Below are positions 36,593 to 44,542 of a DNA stretch of 64,000 nucleotides, one piece after another. Source of the DNA: Altererythrobacter sp. CAU 1644 (lineage in GTDB: Bacteria; Pseudomonadota; Alphaproteobacteria; Sphingomonadales; Sphingomonadaceae); assembly GCF_029623755.1 (NCBI RefSeq), contig NZ_CP121106.1, positions 2,794,352 to 2,858,351 of the forward strand, read 5' to 3'. The translations under genes and the position numbers were made by a program. Each line of letters opens with the position of its first letter. The stretch's first letter is position 1. The notes under the pieces were generated by a model. It was not told where the DNA came from. It ran no database searches and saw only the letters and a list, made by a program, of their open reading frames with translations.

Positions 36593-37993
36593 TCAATCGC
36601 GATAACAGACCTTTTTCGCCGCCGCGACGATCCGCGGTGCATCGATCAAAGCAAGCTTCTCGAGGTTTGCCGCATAGGGTAGCGGCACATCCTCGTCGCA
36701 AACGCGCAGCACCGGCGCGTCGAGATGGTCGAAGCCATCCTCCATGCAGATCGCCATCACTTCCGATGCAATCGAGCAGGTCGGCCAGCCCTCTTCCGCT
36801 ATGATCAGGCGGTTGGTCTTGGCCAGACTGTCGAGGATCGCCTGCTTGTCCAGCGGGCGCAAGGTGCGCAGGTCGATGACCTCGGCTTCGATTCCCTCGG
36901 CCGCAAGCGTCTCTGCCGCTTCCAGCGCGAAGCCGACCCCGATCGAGTAGCTCACGATAGTCACGTCCGAACCTTCCCGCATGATCCGCGCCTTGCCGAT
37001 CGGCAGCACGTAATCATCAATGTCGGGCACATCGAAGCTGCGGCCATAGACCAGCTCGTTCTCGAGGAACACGACCGGGTCATCGCTGCGGATCGCAGCC
37101 TTCATCAATCCCTTGGCATCCGCGCTGTCATAAGGCGCGATAACAATCAGACCCGGTACCGAGGCATACCACGGACCGTAGTTCTGGCTGTGCTGCGCAC
37201 CGACGCGGCTCGCAGCGCCGTTGGGTCCGCGGAACACGATCGGGCAACGCATCTGGCCACCTGACATGTAGTTGGTCTTGGCCGCCGAGTTGATGATGTG
37301 GTCGATCGCCTGCATGGCGAAGTTGAAGGTCATGAATTCGACGATCGGACGCAGGCCGCCCATGGCCGCGCCCGTGCCGATACCGGCAAAGCCATATTCG
37401 GTGATCGGCGTATCGATTACGCGCTTGGGTCCGAACTCGTCGAGCAGGCCCTGGGTGACCTTGTAGGCTCCCTGGTACTCGGCGACTTCCTCGCCCATGA
37501 CGAAAACGCGTTCGTCGCGGCGCATCTCCTCGGCCATGCCGTCACGCAGCGCTTCGCGCACCGAAACCTGAGAGAAGCTGGTCCCTTCGGGAATGGTCGG
37601 GTCCGACTTCGGCTCGCTCTTGGGTTTCTCGGGCGTGATCGAGCCGTCCTTGTCGTCGCGGCCGACATCCTTGCCCTCACCCGGCACTTCAGCGACTGGC
37701 GCGGGTTCAGCCGCGCTTTCGCTCGGCGCCTCGACGTCGGAAGCATCTTCGCCCTCGCCCGCCAGCATCGCGATCACGGTGCCGACGGCGACATTCTCGG
37801 TGCCCTCAGCAACAAGAATCTTCGCCAGAGTACCTTCATCGACGGCTTCGAATTCCATCGTTGCCTTGTCGGTTTCGATCTCGGCAATGATATCGCCCGA
37901 GGTGATCGGGTCACCTTCCTGCTTGAGCCAACGTGCGAGCGTGCCTTCTTCCATGGTCGGCGACAGAGCGGGCATTTTCAGTTCGATCGCCAT
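36593..37993 (-). CDS. pdhB: Pyruvate dehydrogenase E1 beta subunit with N-terminal lipoyl domain
   Basis: 466 residues. Residues 1-80 are a lipoyl domain ([20 protein letters not shown]; lipoyl Lys in [13 protein letters not shown]). After an Ala/Glu-rich linker comes the E1-beta transketolase-like core: [40 protein letters not shown] and [15 protein letters not shown]. In alphaproteobacteria this fusion places an extra lipoyl arm on E1. It follows pdhA by three bases. E2 (aceF) and E3 are not in the window. Confidence 0.97.
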   Translation of the reverse strand: MAIELKMPALSPTMEEGTLARWLKQEGDPITSGDIIAEIETDKATMEFEAVDEGTLAKILVAEGTENVAVGTVIAMLAGEGEDASDVEAPSESAAEPAPVAEVPGEGKDVGRDDKDGSITPEKPKSEPKSDPTIPEGTSFSQVSVREALRDGMAEEMRRDERVFVMGEEVAEYQGAYKVTQGLLDEFGPKRVIDTPITEYGFAGIGTGAAMGGLRPIVEFMTFNFAMQAIDHIINSAAKTNYMSGGQMRCPIVFRGPNGAASRVGAQHSQNYGPWYASVPGLIVIAPYDSADAKGLMKAAIRSDDPVVFLENELVYGRSFDVPDIDDYVLPIGKARIMREGSDVTIVSYSIGVGFALEAAETLAAEGIEAEVIDLRTLRPLDKQAILDSLAKTNRLIIAEEGWPTCSIASEVMAICMEDGFDHLDAPVLRVCDEDVPLPYAANLEKLALIDAPRIVAAAKKVCYRD

Positions 37994-37996
37994 GGC

Positions 37997-39070
37997 TCAG
38001 TACTCCCCCACCAGAACATCGGTGTAGAGTTCAGACGGCTCCGGCTCAGGCGAGCTTTCGGCAAAGTCGGCGCTTTCGGCTACGCGGGCACGAATTGCCT
38101 TGTCGATGGCCTTCAACTCGTCCTCGGTCTTGCCCTTCTCGAGCAGCACTTTCTTCAGGCCCTCGATCGGATCCTTGTGTTCGCGCACGTCCTGCACTTC
38201 CTCACGGCTGCGGTATTTCGCCGGGTCGGACATCGAATGCCCGCGATAGCGATAGGTATTGCATTCCATCAGCACCGGACCGCCGCCATCGCGGACGTGC
38301 TTGAACGCGATCTCCGCCGCCTGACGTACCTCGAGCACATCCATGCCGTTCACATCCATCCCGGGGATGCGGAACGCTGTACCGCGGCGGTGGAATTCGG
38401 TTTCGGCCGAGCTGCGCTTGACCGCGGTACCCATGGCGTACTGGTTGTTCTCGATCACGAAGACGATCGGCAGGTTCCACAGCGCAGCCATGTTGAAAGT
38501 CTCGTAGACCTGGCCCTGGTTCGATGCACCATCGCCGAAATAGGCGAGGCACAGACCTCCATCTTCATTGTACTTGTGCGCGAGCGCGAGGCCACCGCCC
38601 AGCGAGACCTGTGCACCCACGATGCCATGTCCGCCGTAGAATTTGTGCTCGGTCGAGAACATGTGCATCGACCCGCCCTTGCCCTTCGATATTCCGGCCT
38701 GGCGTCCGGTCAGTTCGGCCATGATCACGTTGGGATCGATGCCATAGGCGAGCATGTGGCCATGGTCGCGGTAGCCGGTGATCACGCTGTCGCGATCATT
38801 ATCGAGCGCGCTCTGCAGGCCGATCGCAACTGCTTCCTGACCGATGTAGAGGTGGCAGAAACCGCCAATCAGCCCGAGGCCGTATAGCTGGCCAGCCTTC
38901 TCCTCGAACCGGCGGATCAACAGCATCTGCTCGTAGAACTTGAGCATCTCGTCGGTGCTCGCGTCGTAGCGCGGATTCTTCTCGTGCTGCTCCTGCAGTG
39001 AATGCAGCACAAATTCCGGATTGTCCGCTGCTGGCGTTACCTTCGCAGGCTTTTTCGACGCTTTGGCCAA
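37997..39070 (-). CDS. pdhA: Pyruvate dehydrogenase E1 alpha subunit
   Basis: 357 residues; the thiamine diphosphate-binding E1 subunit that decarboxylates pyruvate. The N-terminus is KASKKPAKVTPAA, then LLIRRFEEKAGQLYGLGLIG. The ThDP motif is AYFGDGASNQGQVYETFNMA and RYRGHSMSDPAKYRSREEV is the phosphorylation-loop region of the family. The TTG start at 39070 has an SD (AGAGGA, about ten bases upstream). Followed by pdhB. Confidence 0.97.
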   Translation of the reverse strand: MAKASKKPAKVTPAADNPEFVLHSLQEQHEKNPRYDASTDEMLKFYEQMLLIRRFEEKAGQLYGLGLIGGFCHLYIGQEAVAIGLQSALDNDRDSVITGYRDHGHMLAYGIDPNVIMAELTGRQAGISKGKGGSMHMFSTEHKFYGGHGIVGAQVSLGGGLALAHKYNEDGGLCLAYFGDGASNQGQVYETFNMAALWNLPIVFVIENNQYAMGTAVKRSSAETEFHRRGTAFRIPGMDVNGMDVLEVRQAAEIAFKHVRDGGGPVLMECNTYRYRGHSMSDPAKYRSREEVQDVREHKDPIEGLKKVLLEKGKTEDELKAIDKAIRARVAESADFAESSPEPEPSELYTDVLVGEY

Positions 39071-39222
39071 GCTCGTATCCTCTTGTCTGTTCGAGGCCCC
39101 CGGGGAGTGTTGAGGCCGCTGGCCCTATAGTAGCAAGCTTACGGATGACGCAACGTCAACCGACCATGCTGCATACGAAATCTTGGAATTCTTCGGGTCG
39201 TAAAAAGGAGAAGCGCGCAGCG

Positions 39223-39525
39223 CTATTCTTGCTCGTCGATGGTGATCACCACCTCATCCGGGTGCACGACGTTGAGGTTGCGCCGCAAGAGCTCGCCCAC
39301 AAGGTCGGGATCGGCAGCTTCGGGGTCGAGTCCGTCGACGAGATTGCGCAGTTCGTCCCGCTCATGCGAGAGCTGCGCGATCTGCGCATGTCGCTGGTCG
39401 AGCAGCTTGGAATTTTCGCTCCAGGCAAGCAGGCCGGTCGGTCCGGCAATCGCAAATCCCGTGAGCAGAAGCAGGCCGCCAAGGGCCAGTGCCTGCCTCA
39501 TTTGCTCCTTGGGTGGTTTACGCAT
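39223..39525 (-). CDS. ftsB: Cell division protein FtsB (DivIC-like septum initiator)
   Basis: A 100-residue protein. One TM helix near the N-terminus (ALALGGLLLLTGFAIAGPTG) is followed by a coiled coil (LLDQRHAQIAQLSHERDELR) and a small C-terminal domain. It links FtsQ and FtsL in the divisome. ATG 39525 is used because GGGGAT lies just upstream; the frame extends to ATG 39561. It lies upstream of pdhA, a common order. Confidence 0.88.
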   Translation of the reverse strand: MRKPPKEQMRQALALGGLLLLTGFAIAGPTGLLAWSENSKLLDQRHAQIAQLSHERDELRNLVDGLDPEAADPDLVGELLRRNLNVVHPDEVVITIDEQE

Positions 39526-39608
39526 TGATCCCCGAACCTCGTCCGAACGCCACAGAATCATAGTTAACCCGCAGATTCAAGCGGTTTCTCGAACATATCC
39601 GATCGAAT

Positions 39609-40769
39609 CTAGTAGGAGCGAGGCAGTCCGAGCACATGCTCGGACAGATAGGACAGGATCAGATTGGTCGAGATCGGCGCCACCGTGTAGAGCCGCGCCT
39701 CGCGGAACTTGCGTTCGACGTCGTATTCCTCTGCGAATCCGAACCCGCCAAAGGTCTGCACGCACATGTCCGCAGCGGCCCAGCTTGCTTCGCTGGCGAG
39801 CAGCTTGGCCATATTGGCTTCTTCGCCCGGATTGCCACCTTCGTCGTAAACCCGCGCTGCATGGTGGACCATGAGTTCAGCCGCGCGCATCTGCGCATAG
39901 CAACGAGCGATCGGAAATTGCACGCCCTGGTTCTGGCCGATCGGTCGATTGAAGACCTGACGGTCCCTGGCATAGCCGCTCGCCTTTTCGATGAACCACT
40001 TGGCATCACCAATACACTCGGCCGCGATCAGGATGCGTTCGGCGTTCATGCCCGAAAGAATGTAGCGGAAGCCCTTCCCTTCCTCGCCGATCAGCGCGCT
40101 CGCGGGAATGCGCATGTCGTCGAAGAACACCTCGGTCGTGGAGTGGTTCATCATCGTGCGGATCGGTTTGATGGTCAGGCCACCTGCCTCGCGCGCCTCG
40201 CGCATGTCGACGAGGAAGATCGACAAGCCCTCGGTCTTGCTCTGGACCTGGTCGCGCGGGGTGGTGCGGGCGAGGAGGAGCATCAGGTCGGAGTATTCTG
40301 CACGGCTGGTCCAGATCTTCTGGCCGTTGACGACGAAGTGATCGCCATCGCGTACCGCGCGCGTCTTGAGCGAAAGCGTATCGGTCCCGCTGGTCGGTTC
40401 CGACACTCCGAACGCCTGGAGGCGCAATTCGCCGCTGGCGATGCCTGGCAGGTAGGTCGCTTTCTGTTCGTCGCTGCCATAGCGAAGCAGCGTATTCATG
40501 ATGTACATCTGCGCGTGGGCGCTTGCGCCGTTGCAGCCGGACGCCTGGATCTCCTCCATGATCACGGCGGCCGCATCGAGCTTGAGCCCGCTCCCCCCGA
40601 ATTCCTCCGGTATCAAGGCTGCAAGAAACCCCGAACGGGTCAGCGCATCGACAAACTCGGCCGGATAGTCGCGCGTGCGATCCTTCTCGCGCCAATACTC
40701 ACCGGGAAACTCCTCACACAGCGCTCGCACCGCGCGGCGAATTTCGGCCAGTTCTTCGCTTTCGTTCAT
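39609..40769 (-). CDS. Acyl-CoA dehydrogenase family protein
   Basis: A flavoprotein of 386 residues. LRLQAFGVSEPTSGTDTLSL and GQKIWTSRAEYSDLMLLLAR are the FAD/substrate signatures, and CVQTFGGFGFAEEYDVERKF is the C-terminal one. The usual catalytic Glu motif (Y-E-G-T) near the C-terminus is replaced by TVAPISTNLI, so the catalytic base, if any, must lie elsewhere, as in the isovaleryl-CoA branch. The ATG 40769 fits the GAGGGG site best; ATG 40772 is an alternative. Confidence 0.9.
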   Translation of the reverse strand: MNESEELAEIRRAVRALCEEFPGEYWREKDRTRDYPAEFVDALTRSGFLAALIPEEFGGSGLKLDAAAVIMEEIQASGCNGASAHAQMYIMNTLLRYGSDEQKATYLPGIASGELRLQAFGVSEPTSGTDTLSLKTRAVRDGDHFVVNGQKIWTSRAEYSDLMLLLARTTPRDQVQSKTEGLSIFLVDMREAREAGGLTIKPIRTMMNHSTTEVFFDDMRIPASALIGEEGKGFRYILSGMNAERILIAAECIGDAKWFIEKASGYARDRQVFNRPIGQNQGVQFPIARCYAQMRAAELMVHHAARVYDEGGNPGEEANMAKLLASEASWAAADMCVQTFGGFGFAEEYDVERKFREARLYTVAPISTNLILSYLSEHVLGLPRSY

Positions 40770-40855
40770 CATTACCCCTCGATTTCGCCGCGATGCTTGC
40801 CGGAGAGGATCGGACAAGTCTACCTTTGCAACTGATAGGCTCGAGGCGGACGGGC

Positions 40856-40881
40856 GGAACCATGTCGCCGCCAATGCCGTT
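40856..40881 (+). promoter_or_regulatory. EcfG (general stress response sigma) promoter of mscS
   Basis: GGAAC, a 17-base spacer, then CGTT, a perfect match to the alphaproteobacterial sigma-EcfG promoter (GGAAC-N16/17-CGTT). It lies 29 bases before the mscS start codon, so a short leader is expected. No other copy was noticed in the gaps of the window. Confidence 0.7.
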
Positions 40882-40910
40882 CAGAATCGAAACGGGGGAA
40901 ATTCAGCACC

Positions 40911-41762
40911 ATGATGCAAACCATCGACAACCAGCTCAGCACGATGTGGTACGCCTTTGTCGAGGCGATCCCGAGCATCGCGATCGGGCTCATCATCCTG
41001 ATGGTGACAGGCATCGTCGCAAGTTTCGCGGTCAAGATTTCCGATGCCCTGGTCGGCAAGACCGAGATTCGCCCGTCACTCCGCAACCTCATCGAGACAC
41101 TGGTGAAGCTGGGCGTCTGGCTGATCGGGATCTTCATCGCTGCAATCATCGTGTTCCCAGGGATGACGGTCGGAGGGCTCGTAGCCGGGCTCGGCATCGG
41201 TGCGGTCGCGATCGGCTTTGCCTTCCAGGATATCTTCGAGAACTTCCTCGCGGGCGTCCTCATCATGCTGCGCGAGAAGATGCGCATCGGGGACGTCATC
41301 GAATGCGAGGGGATCGACGGCAAGGTCGAACACATAACCCTGCGTGAAACGCACGTTCGCGCTGCTTCGGGTGAATTGACGATCGTGCCCAACTCAATCC
41401 TGTTCAAGAACCCCGTCGAAATCCTGACCGATGTCGAGCAACGATGCCACACAGTCGTGGTCGGCGTGTCCTATGACACCAATCTCGACAAGGCGGCCGA
41501 AGTGATCCGCAAGGCGGTGGAGACCGTCGACGCGGTCGATGTCGACAAGGGCATCGATGTCTTCGCCAGCGAGTTCAACTCGAGTTCGGTCGATTTCCTC
41601 GTCCGCTGGTGGGCCGGTTCCACCCCGCGCGCCGGCCATGAGAGTCGCGACAAGATTGTCCGCGCGATCAAGAGCGCGCTCGACCAGGCCGGGATCGAAA
41701 TTCCGTTCCCCTACGTGACGCACACGTTCAAGGAAAAGGTGCCGCTCGGCGACAAGGACTAG
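40911..41762 (+). CDS. mscS: Small-conductance mechanosensitive channel (MscS family)
   Basis: A 283-residue channel releasing solutes on hypo-osmotic shock. Three TM helices are seen (SIAIGLIILMVTGIVASF, LGVWLIGIFIAAIIVFPG, and the pore helix GGLVAGLGIGAVAIGFAFQD). The beta domain follows with REKMRIGDVIECEGIDGKVE and the signature VPNSILFKNPVEILTD. Length matches E. coli MscS. The EcfG promoter upstream suggests control by the general stress response. Confidence 0.95.
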   Translation: MMQTIDNQLSTMWYAFVEAIPSIAIGLIILMVTGIVASFAVKISDALVGKTEIRPSLRNLIETLVKLGVWLIGIFIAAIIVFPGMTVGGLVAGLGIGAVAIGFAFQDIFENFLAGVLIMLREKMRIGDVIECEGIDGKVEHITLRETHVRAASGELTIVPNSILFKNPVEILTDVEQRCHTVVVGVSYDTNLDKAAEVIRKAVETVDAVDVDKGIDVFASEFNSSSVDFLVRWWAGSTPRAGHESRDKIVRAIKSALDQAGIEIPFPYVTHTFKEKVPLGDKD

Positions 41763-41778
41763 CGCCTGATTGAAGAGT

Positions 41779-41797
41779 TGGTGCGCCCGACAGGATT
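41779..41797. repeat. 19-bp direct copy of the tRNA-Arg 3' end
   Basis: TGGTGCGCCCGACAGGATT here is identical to 41905-41923, the CCA end, acceptor strand and part of the T-arm of tRNA-Arg. The copies are in the same orientation, 126 bp apart, and diverge right after. It looks like the scar of an integration/excision event or the remnant of a second tRNA gene. No integrase is visible nearby. Confidence 0.75.
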
Positions 41798-41875
41798 GTT
41801 CTCGCCCTGCCGGGCTCGCTCATCTCGGCTGCGCCTCGATTCCGAAGTTCGCATCGCGCCATGACCCAACACAAA

Positions 41876-41900
41876 CGGCCGCACCCCGAGGGTACGGCCG
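41876..41900 (-). terminator. Terminator of tRNA-Arg(CCT)
   Basis: On the minus strand the stem CGGCCGTACCC / GGGTGCGGCCG (one T-G pair) has a short loop and is followed by TTTGTGTT. It begins four bases after the tRNA's CCA end. Confidence 0.65.
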
Positions 41901-41904
41901 CTTC

Positions 41905-41981
41905 TGGTGCGCCCGACAGGATTCGAACCTGTGGCCCCCAGATTAGGAATCTGGTGCTCTATCCTGCTGAGCTACGGGCGC
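41905..41981 (-). tRNA. tRNA-Arg (anticodon CCT)
   Basis: A 77-nt tRNA on the minus strand. Acceptor strands GCGCCCG and CGGGCGC pair, the D-arm is AGCTCAGCAGGATAGAGC, the anticodon stem-loop CCAGA-TTCCTAA-TCTGG gives anticodon CCT (reads AGG), the T-arm is ACAGGTTCGAATCCTGT, and CCA is encoded. The frame that runs through it on the plus strand is a common false gene call. Confidence 0.97.
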
Positions 41982-42019
41982 ACGCCGCCGCGTTTAGTGG
42001 CGGCATTCACCTAAATCAA

Positions 42020-42493
42020 TCAGTTGAGTTCTTCAGGCGGTGAAACGGGGAACGGGAGCGGCGCGACCGCGATCCCTTCGTCGATCAATCCCCGCGCCTC
42101 TTCCGCGCTGGCCCGCCCGTGGATCGGCTTCTCGTCCCGTTCGCCGTAATGCATGGCGCGCGACTGCTCCGCGAACTTGTCGCCCACCCAGGTGCTCTGC
42201 TTGAGCGCCTTGGCCTGAGCATCGGCAAGCGCGGCGAGCGCTTTTTGCACCTCTGCCGGCATGGGCGTGTTAGACACGGGATGCTGTTCGCCGCTGCTGG
42301 CGCGAGCAACCTCCCGGCGTGAGTTTGCCTTCGCCGGGACGGCGGGTGCCATCGGCGCCTTGTCCACAGCAGGCGATCCGCATTCGGGGCAGCAAACCAG
42401 GCCACGCGCCTGCTGATCGGCAAAGTCCGATGAACTGCCGAACCAGCCTTCGAAGCGATGGCCTTGGTCACAAGAGAGGTCGTAAACGATCAT
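42020..42493 (-). CDS. DUF1178 family protein
   Basis: A 157-residue protein. It starts MIVYDLSCDQGHRFEGWFGS and has a probable zinc ribbon (C-x2-G-H ... CCPECGS). The C-terminal half (LKQSTWVGDKFAEQSRAMHY; RGLIDEGIAVAPLPF) is the conserved DUF1178 tail. Biochemical role is not known. It follows the nitrilase gene by nine bases, and the grx-nitrilase-DUF1178 order is widespread in alphaproteobacteria. Confidence 0.9.
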   Translation of the reverse strand: MIVYDLSCDQGHRFEGWFGSSSDFADQQARGLVCCPECGSPAVDKAPMAPAVPAKANSRREVARASSGEQHPVSNTPMPAEVQKALAALADAQAKALKQSTWVGDKFAEQSRAMHYGERDEKPIHGRASAEEARGLIDEGIAVAPLPFPVSPPEELN

Positions 42494-42502
42494 TTCACCT
42501 GC

Positions 42503-43321
42503 CTATGTGGCGATTTGCCGCTTGTTGGCAAGGCTTGGCAATTGCGCCCGAACCTCCGCGGTCCGTGACAGATCGAGATCGACAAAGCCGAGGCCGGTCC
42601 CCTCGCCGCCCATGTCGAGAAGCACCTCGCCCCACGGGTCTATGACCAGGCTATGGCCATAGGTTTCGCGACCGTCCTCATGCCTGCCCACCTGCGCCGC
42701 AGCGATCACGAAAGCGCTCGCCTCAATGGCCCGCGCGCGTTGTAGCACGTGCCAGTGAGCTTTCCCGGTCGGCACGGTAAAGGCGGCAGGAATGGCGATG
42801 GCATCGCATTTCGCCTGGCCCAGCAATTCGAACAGCGCGGGAAAACGCAGATCGTAGCAGACCGTTAGTCCGAGCCTGCCCAGCGGAGTATCTTCTACGA
42901 CTGACACGCTTTCGCCCGGCTGGTAGGCGGAACTTTCCCGCCAGCTTTCGCCGGTCGACAATTCGACATCGAACATATGGATCTTGTCATAGCGTGCCGC
43001 GATGCCCCCATCGGGGGAAATGACAAAGCTGCGATTGGCCCAGCGTCCATCCTCGCGCGCCACGGCAAGCGAGCCCAGGCACACCCATATCCCGTTGCTC
43101 ACCGCAGCTTCCCGCACTGCGGACAACACCTCGTTCTCGCTCTCGGGGACTATATTGGGCCCTGCTCGCTCGCGGTCACGATCTAGCAGGCCGGACATTT
43201 CGGGCGTGAATAGCATCGCCGCCTTGCGGTCGCCCGCGTCCTCGATGGCCCGGACGATCCGCTTCGCATTGGCGGCGGGTTCGATGCCCGTGGTCATCTG
43301 AAGGACGGCGATACGCGTCAT
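42503..43321 (-). CDS. Carbon-nitrogen hydrolase (Nit-like amidase)
   Basis: A 272-residue nitrilase-superfamily enzyme. The Glu-Lys-Cys triad is in LFTPEMSGLL, ARYDKIHMFDVEL and LTVCYDLRFPALFELL. The order of motifs and HMFDVEL point to the Nit1/Nit2 branch, which hydrolyses deaminated glutathione or omega-amides. Nine bases separate it from the glutaredoxin upstream, so a link to glutathione repair is plausible but not proved. Confidence 0.92.
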   Translation of the reverse strand: MTRIAVLQMTTGIEPAANAKRIVRAIEDAGDRKAAMLFTPEMSGLLDRDRERAGPNIVPESENEVLSAVREAAVSNGIWVCLGSLAVAREDGRWANRSFVISPDGGIAARYDKIHMFDVELSTGESWRESSAYQPGESVSVVEDTPLGRLGLTVCYDLRFPALFELLGQAKCDAIAIPAAFTVPTGKAHWHVLQRARAIEASAFVIAAAQVGRHEDGRETYGHSLVIDPWGEVLLDMGGEGTGLGFVDLDLSRTAEVRAQLPSLANKRQIAT

Positions 43322-43330
43322 CGGTGCGGC

Positions 43331-43594
43331 TTATCCAGCCAGCAATACGTCGAGCTTGCCCGCGCTCTCGAGTTCATGCAATTCGTCGGACCCGCCGACA
43401 TGGGTCTCTCCGATGAAGATCTGCGGCACGGTGCGCGCCAGCGGAGCACGCTCGAGCATCTCGTCGCGCTTGGGGCCACCCATGGTGATATCGAACTCGT
43501 TGTAGTCTGCCCCCTTTGAATCGAGCAGGCGCTTGGCGCGAAAACAAAATCCGCACCCAAACTTGGTATAGATGTCGATCTTCGGCTGACCCAT
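43331..43594 (-). CDS. grxC: Glutaredoxin 3 (GrxC)
   Basis: An 87-residue thiol-disulfide oxidoreductase using glutathione. The active site is TKFGCGFCFRAK, a CGFC variant of the CPYC motif that keeps both Cys. The cis-Pro is in ARTVPQIFIGETHVGGSDEL, which also gives the glutathione-binding residues. The ATG 43594 has AAGGGA upstream; an extended frame to 43627 is not needed. It heads the grxC-nitrilase-DUF1178 operon. Confidence 0.92.
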   Translation of the reverse strand: MGQPKIDIYTKFGCGFCFRAKRLLDSKGADYNEFDITMGGPKRDEMLERAPLARTVPQIFIGETHVGGSDELHELESAGKLDVLLAG

Positions 43595-43638
43595 GCGAAT
43601 CCCTTCTTCTGGCTGTCCGATTGGCATCGCCGAACCGG

Positions 43639-43666
43639 CTTGAAAAGCGTCTATGCGCTCCTAAAT
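43639..43666 (+). promoter_or_regulatory. Sigma-32 (RpoH)-like promoter of hsp20
   Basis: CTTGAA followed 16 bases later by CTAAAT. This is close to the alphaproteobacterial RpoH consensus (CTTGAA, then CYTATNT). It lies about 105 bases before the hsp20 ATG and would give a leader long enough to hold the thermometer hairpin. Confidence 0.55.
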
Positions 43667-43770
43667 CAGTATCGTCGACGGCCGCCATCCGGGGCTGATC
43701 GACACAAGCGGGGCGCTGCCGCCGGCAGGTCCCACCTTAGTTCAAATTGCTCAGAAGAGGATTTGTTTCG
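43667..43770 (+). promoter_or_regulatory. ROSE-type RNA thermometer in the hsp20 leader
   Basis: The last hairpin (43743-43765) pairs C-A-A-A-T-T-G-(C)-T-C with G-A-G-G-A-T-T-T-G around a four-base loop AGAA. It contains the TTGCT (UYGCU) signature of ROSE elements, leaving one bulged C and a G-G mismatch. The pairing hides GAGGA, the SD of hsp20 (spacing 9 to ATG). A second stable hairpin, CTGCC-GCC-GGCAG, lies at 43716-43728. In known ROSE elements the SD hairpin melts on heating. Confidence 0.72.
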
Positions 43771-44241
43771 ATGTCCAGACTCGATTTCACCCCTTACCGT
43801 CGCACGACCGTCGGTTTTGATCGCCTGTTCGACCTGATGGAAAACCAGGTCCGCAACAATGGCGACAACTATCCCCCTTTCAATATCGAACGCCGCGGTG
43901 ATGACGAATATCGCATCACGCTGGCGCTTGCCGGTTTCCGTCCGCAAGACCTCGATATCACAGCCCAGCAGAACCTGCTCGTCATCCAGGGCAAGAAGCG
44001 CGAAGACGATGCGCCGCAGGGTGAGATGCTGCATGTCGGCATCGCCAACCGCGGCTTCGAACGTCGCTTCGAACTGGCTGACTACGTGCGTGTCGAAAGC
44101 GCCGACCTGGCCGACGGACTGCTCGTTATCGACCTCGTCCGCGAGATTCCGGAGGCGATGAAGCCGAAAAAGATTTCGGTGAATGGTCAGCCGACTCTCA
44201 AGGCAGTAACGACCAAGGACGACGAAGCCGACGCTGCCTGA
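43771..44241 (+). CDS. Small heat shock protein Hsp20 (alpha-crystallin family)
   Basis: A 156-residue ATP-independent chaperone that binds unfolding proteins. It opens SRLDFTPYRRTTVGFDRLFD, and the alpha-crystallin domain (about 35-130) includes PPFNIERRGDDEYRITLALA, VIQGKKRED and IANRGFERRFELADYV. It resembles IbpA. The start ATG follows AGAGGA, which lies in the ROSE-like hairpin. A sigma-32-like promoter is upstream. Confidence 0.95.
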   Translation: MSRLDFTPYRRTTVGFDRLFDLMENQVRNNGDNYPPFNIERRGDDEYRITLALAGFRPQDLDITAQQNLLVIQGKKREDDAPQGEMLHVGIANRGFERRFELADYVRVESADLADGLLVIDLVREIPEAMKPKKISVNGQPTLKAVTTKDDEADAA

Positions 44242-44279
44242 GGCGCGTAGCTGAGATTCTTCCAAGGCTGAAATAATGT

Positions 44280-44303
44280 GGGGGCGGATCGCAATCCGCC
44301 CCC
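44280..44303 (+). terminator. Likely terminator after hsp20
   Basis: GGGGGCGGAT, loop CGCA, ATCCGCCCCC: a perfect 10-bp stem 38 bases after the hsp20 stop. It lacks a clear T run on the plus strand, so termination may be partial or the stem may only protect the 3' end. Confidence 0.45.
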
Positions 44304-44521
44304 GCGACCTTTAAGTCGCCTCGACCGGGATTCACCGTCCGGGTCGCAGAAGACGGTCAATCCCGGGTCGAGCCCAGCAGGATCGGCCAACGCCAATCCA
44401 AGAGATTTGGGCAATATTTTCGTGCCACCCTGCCCCCCTTGAGAAAAACTTAAGGGATACAAGCCGTGGGTAAGTCTATTCCGACCACCGGCGCAAGCGT
44501 AAAATCGAAAAATTGTACAAA

Positions 44522-44542
44522 TCCGACAAAAAAATTTTCGGA
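44522..44542 (-). terminator. Possible weak terminator of pyrG
   Basis: A TCCGA...TCGGA stem with an A/T-rich centre, followed on the minus strand by TTTGTACAATTTTT. It is 59 bases past the pyrG stop. The stem is short. Confidence 0.3.

Noticed and set aside
37298..38887. 529-residue plus-strand frame opposite pdhA/pdhB
   Set aside because: It is an antisense shadow across two well-recognised genes.
41861..42043. 60-residue plus-strand frame reading GAPDRIRTCGPQIRNL
   Set aside because: This is the antisense of tRNA-Arg(CCT), a well-known false gene call.
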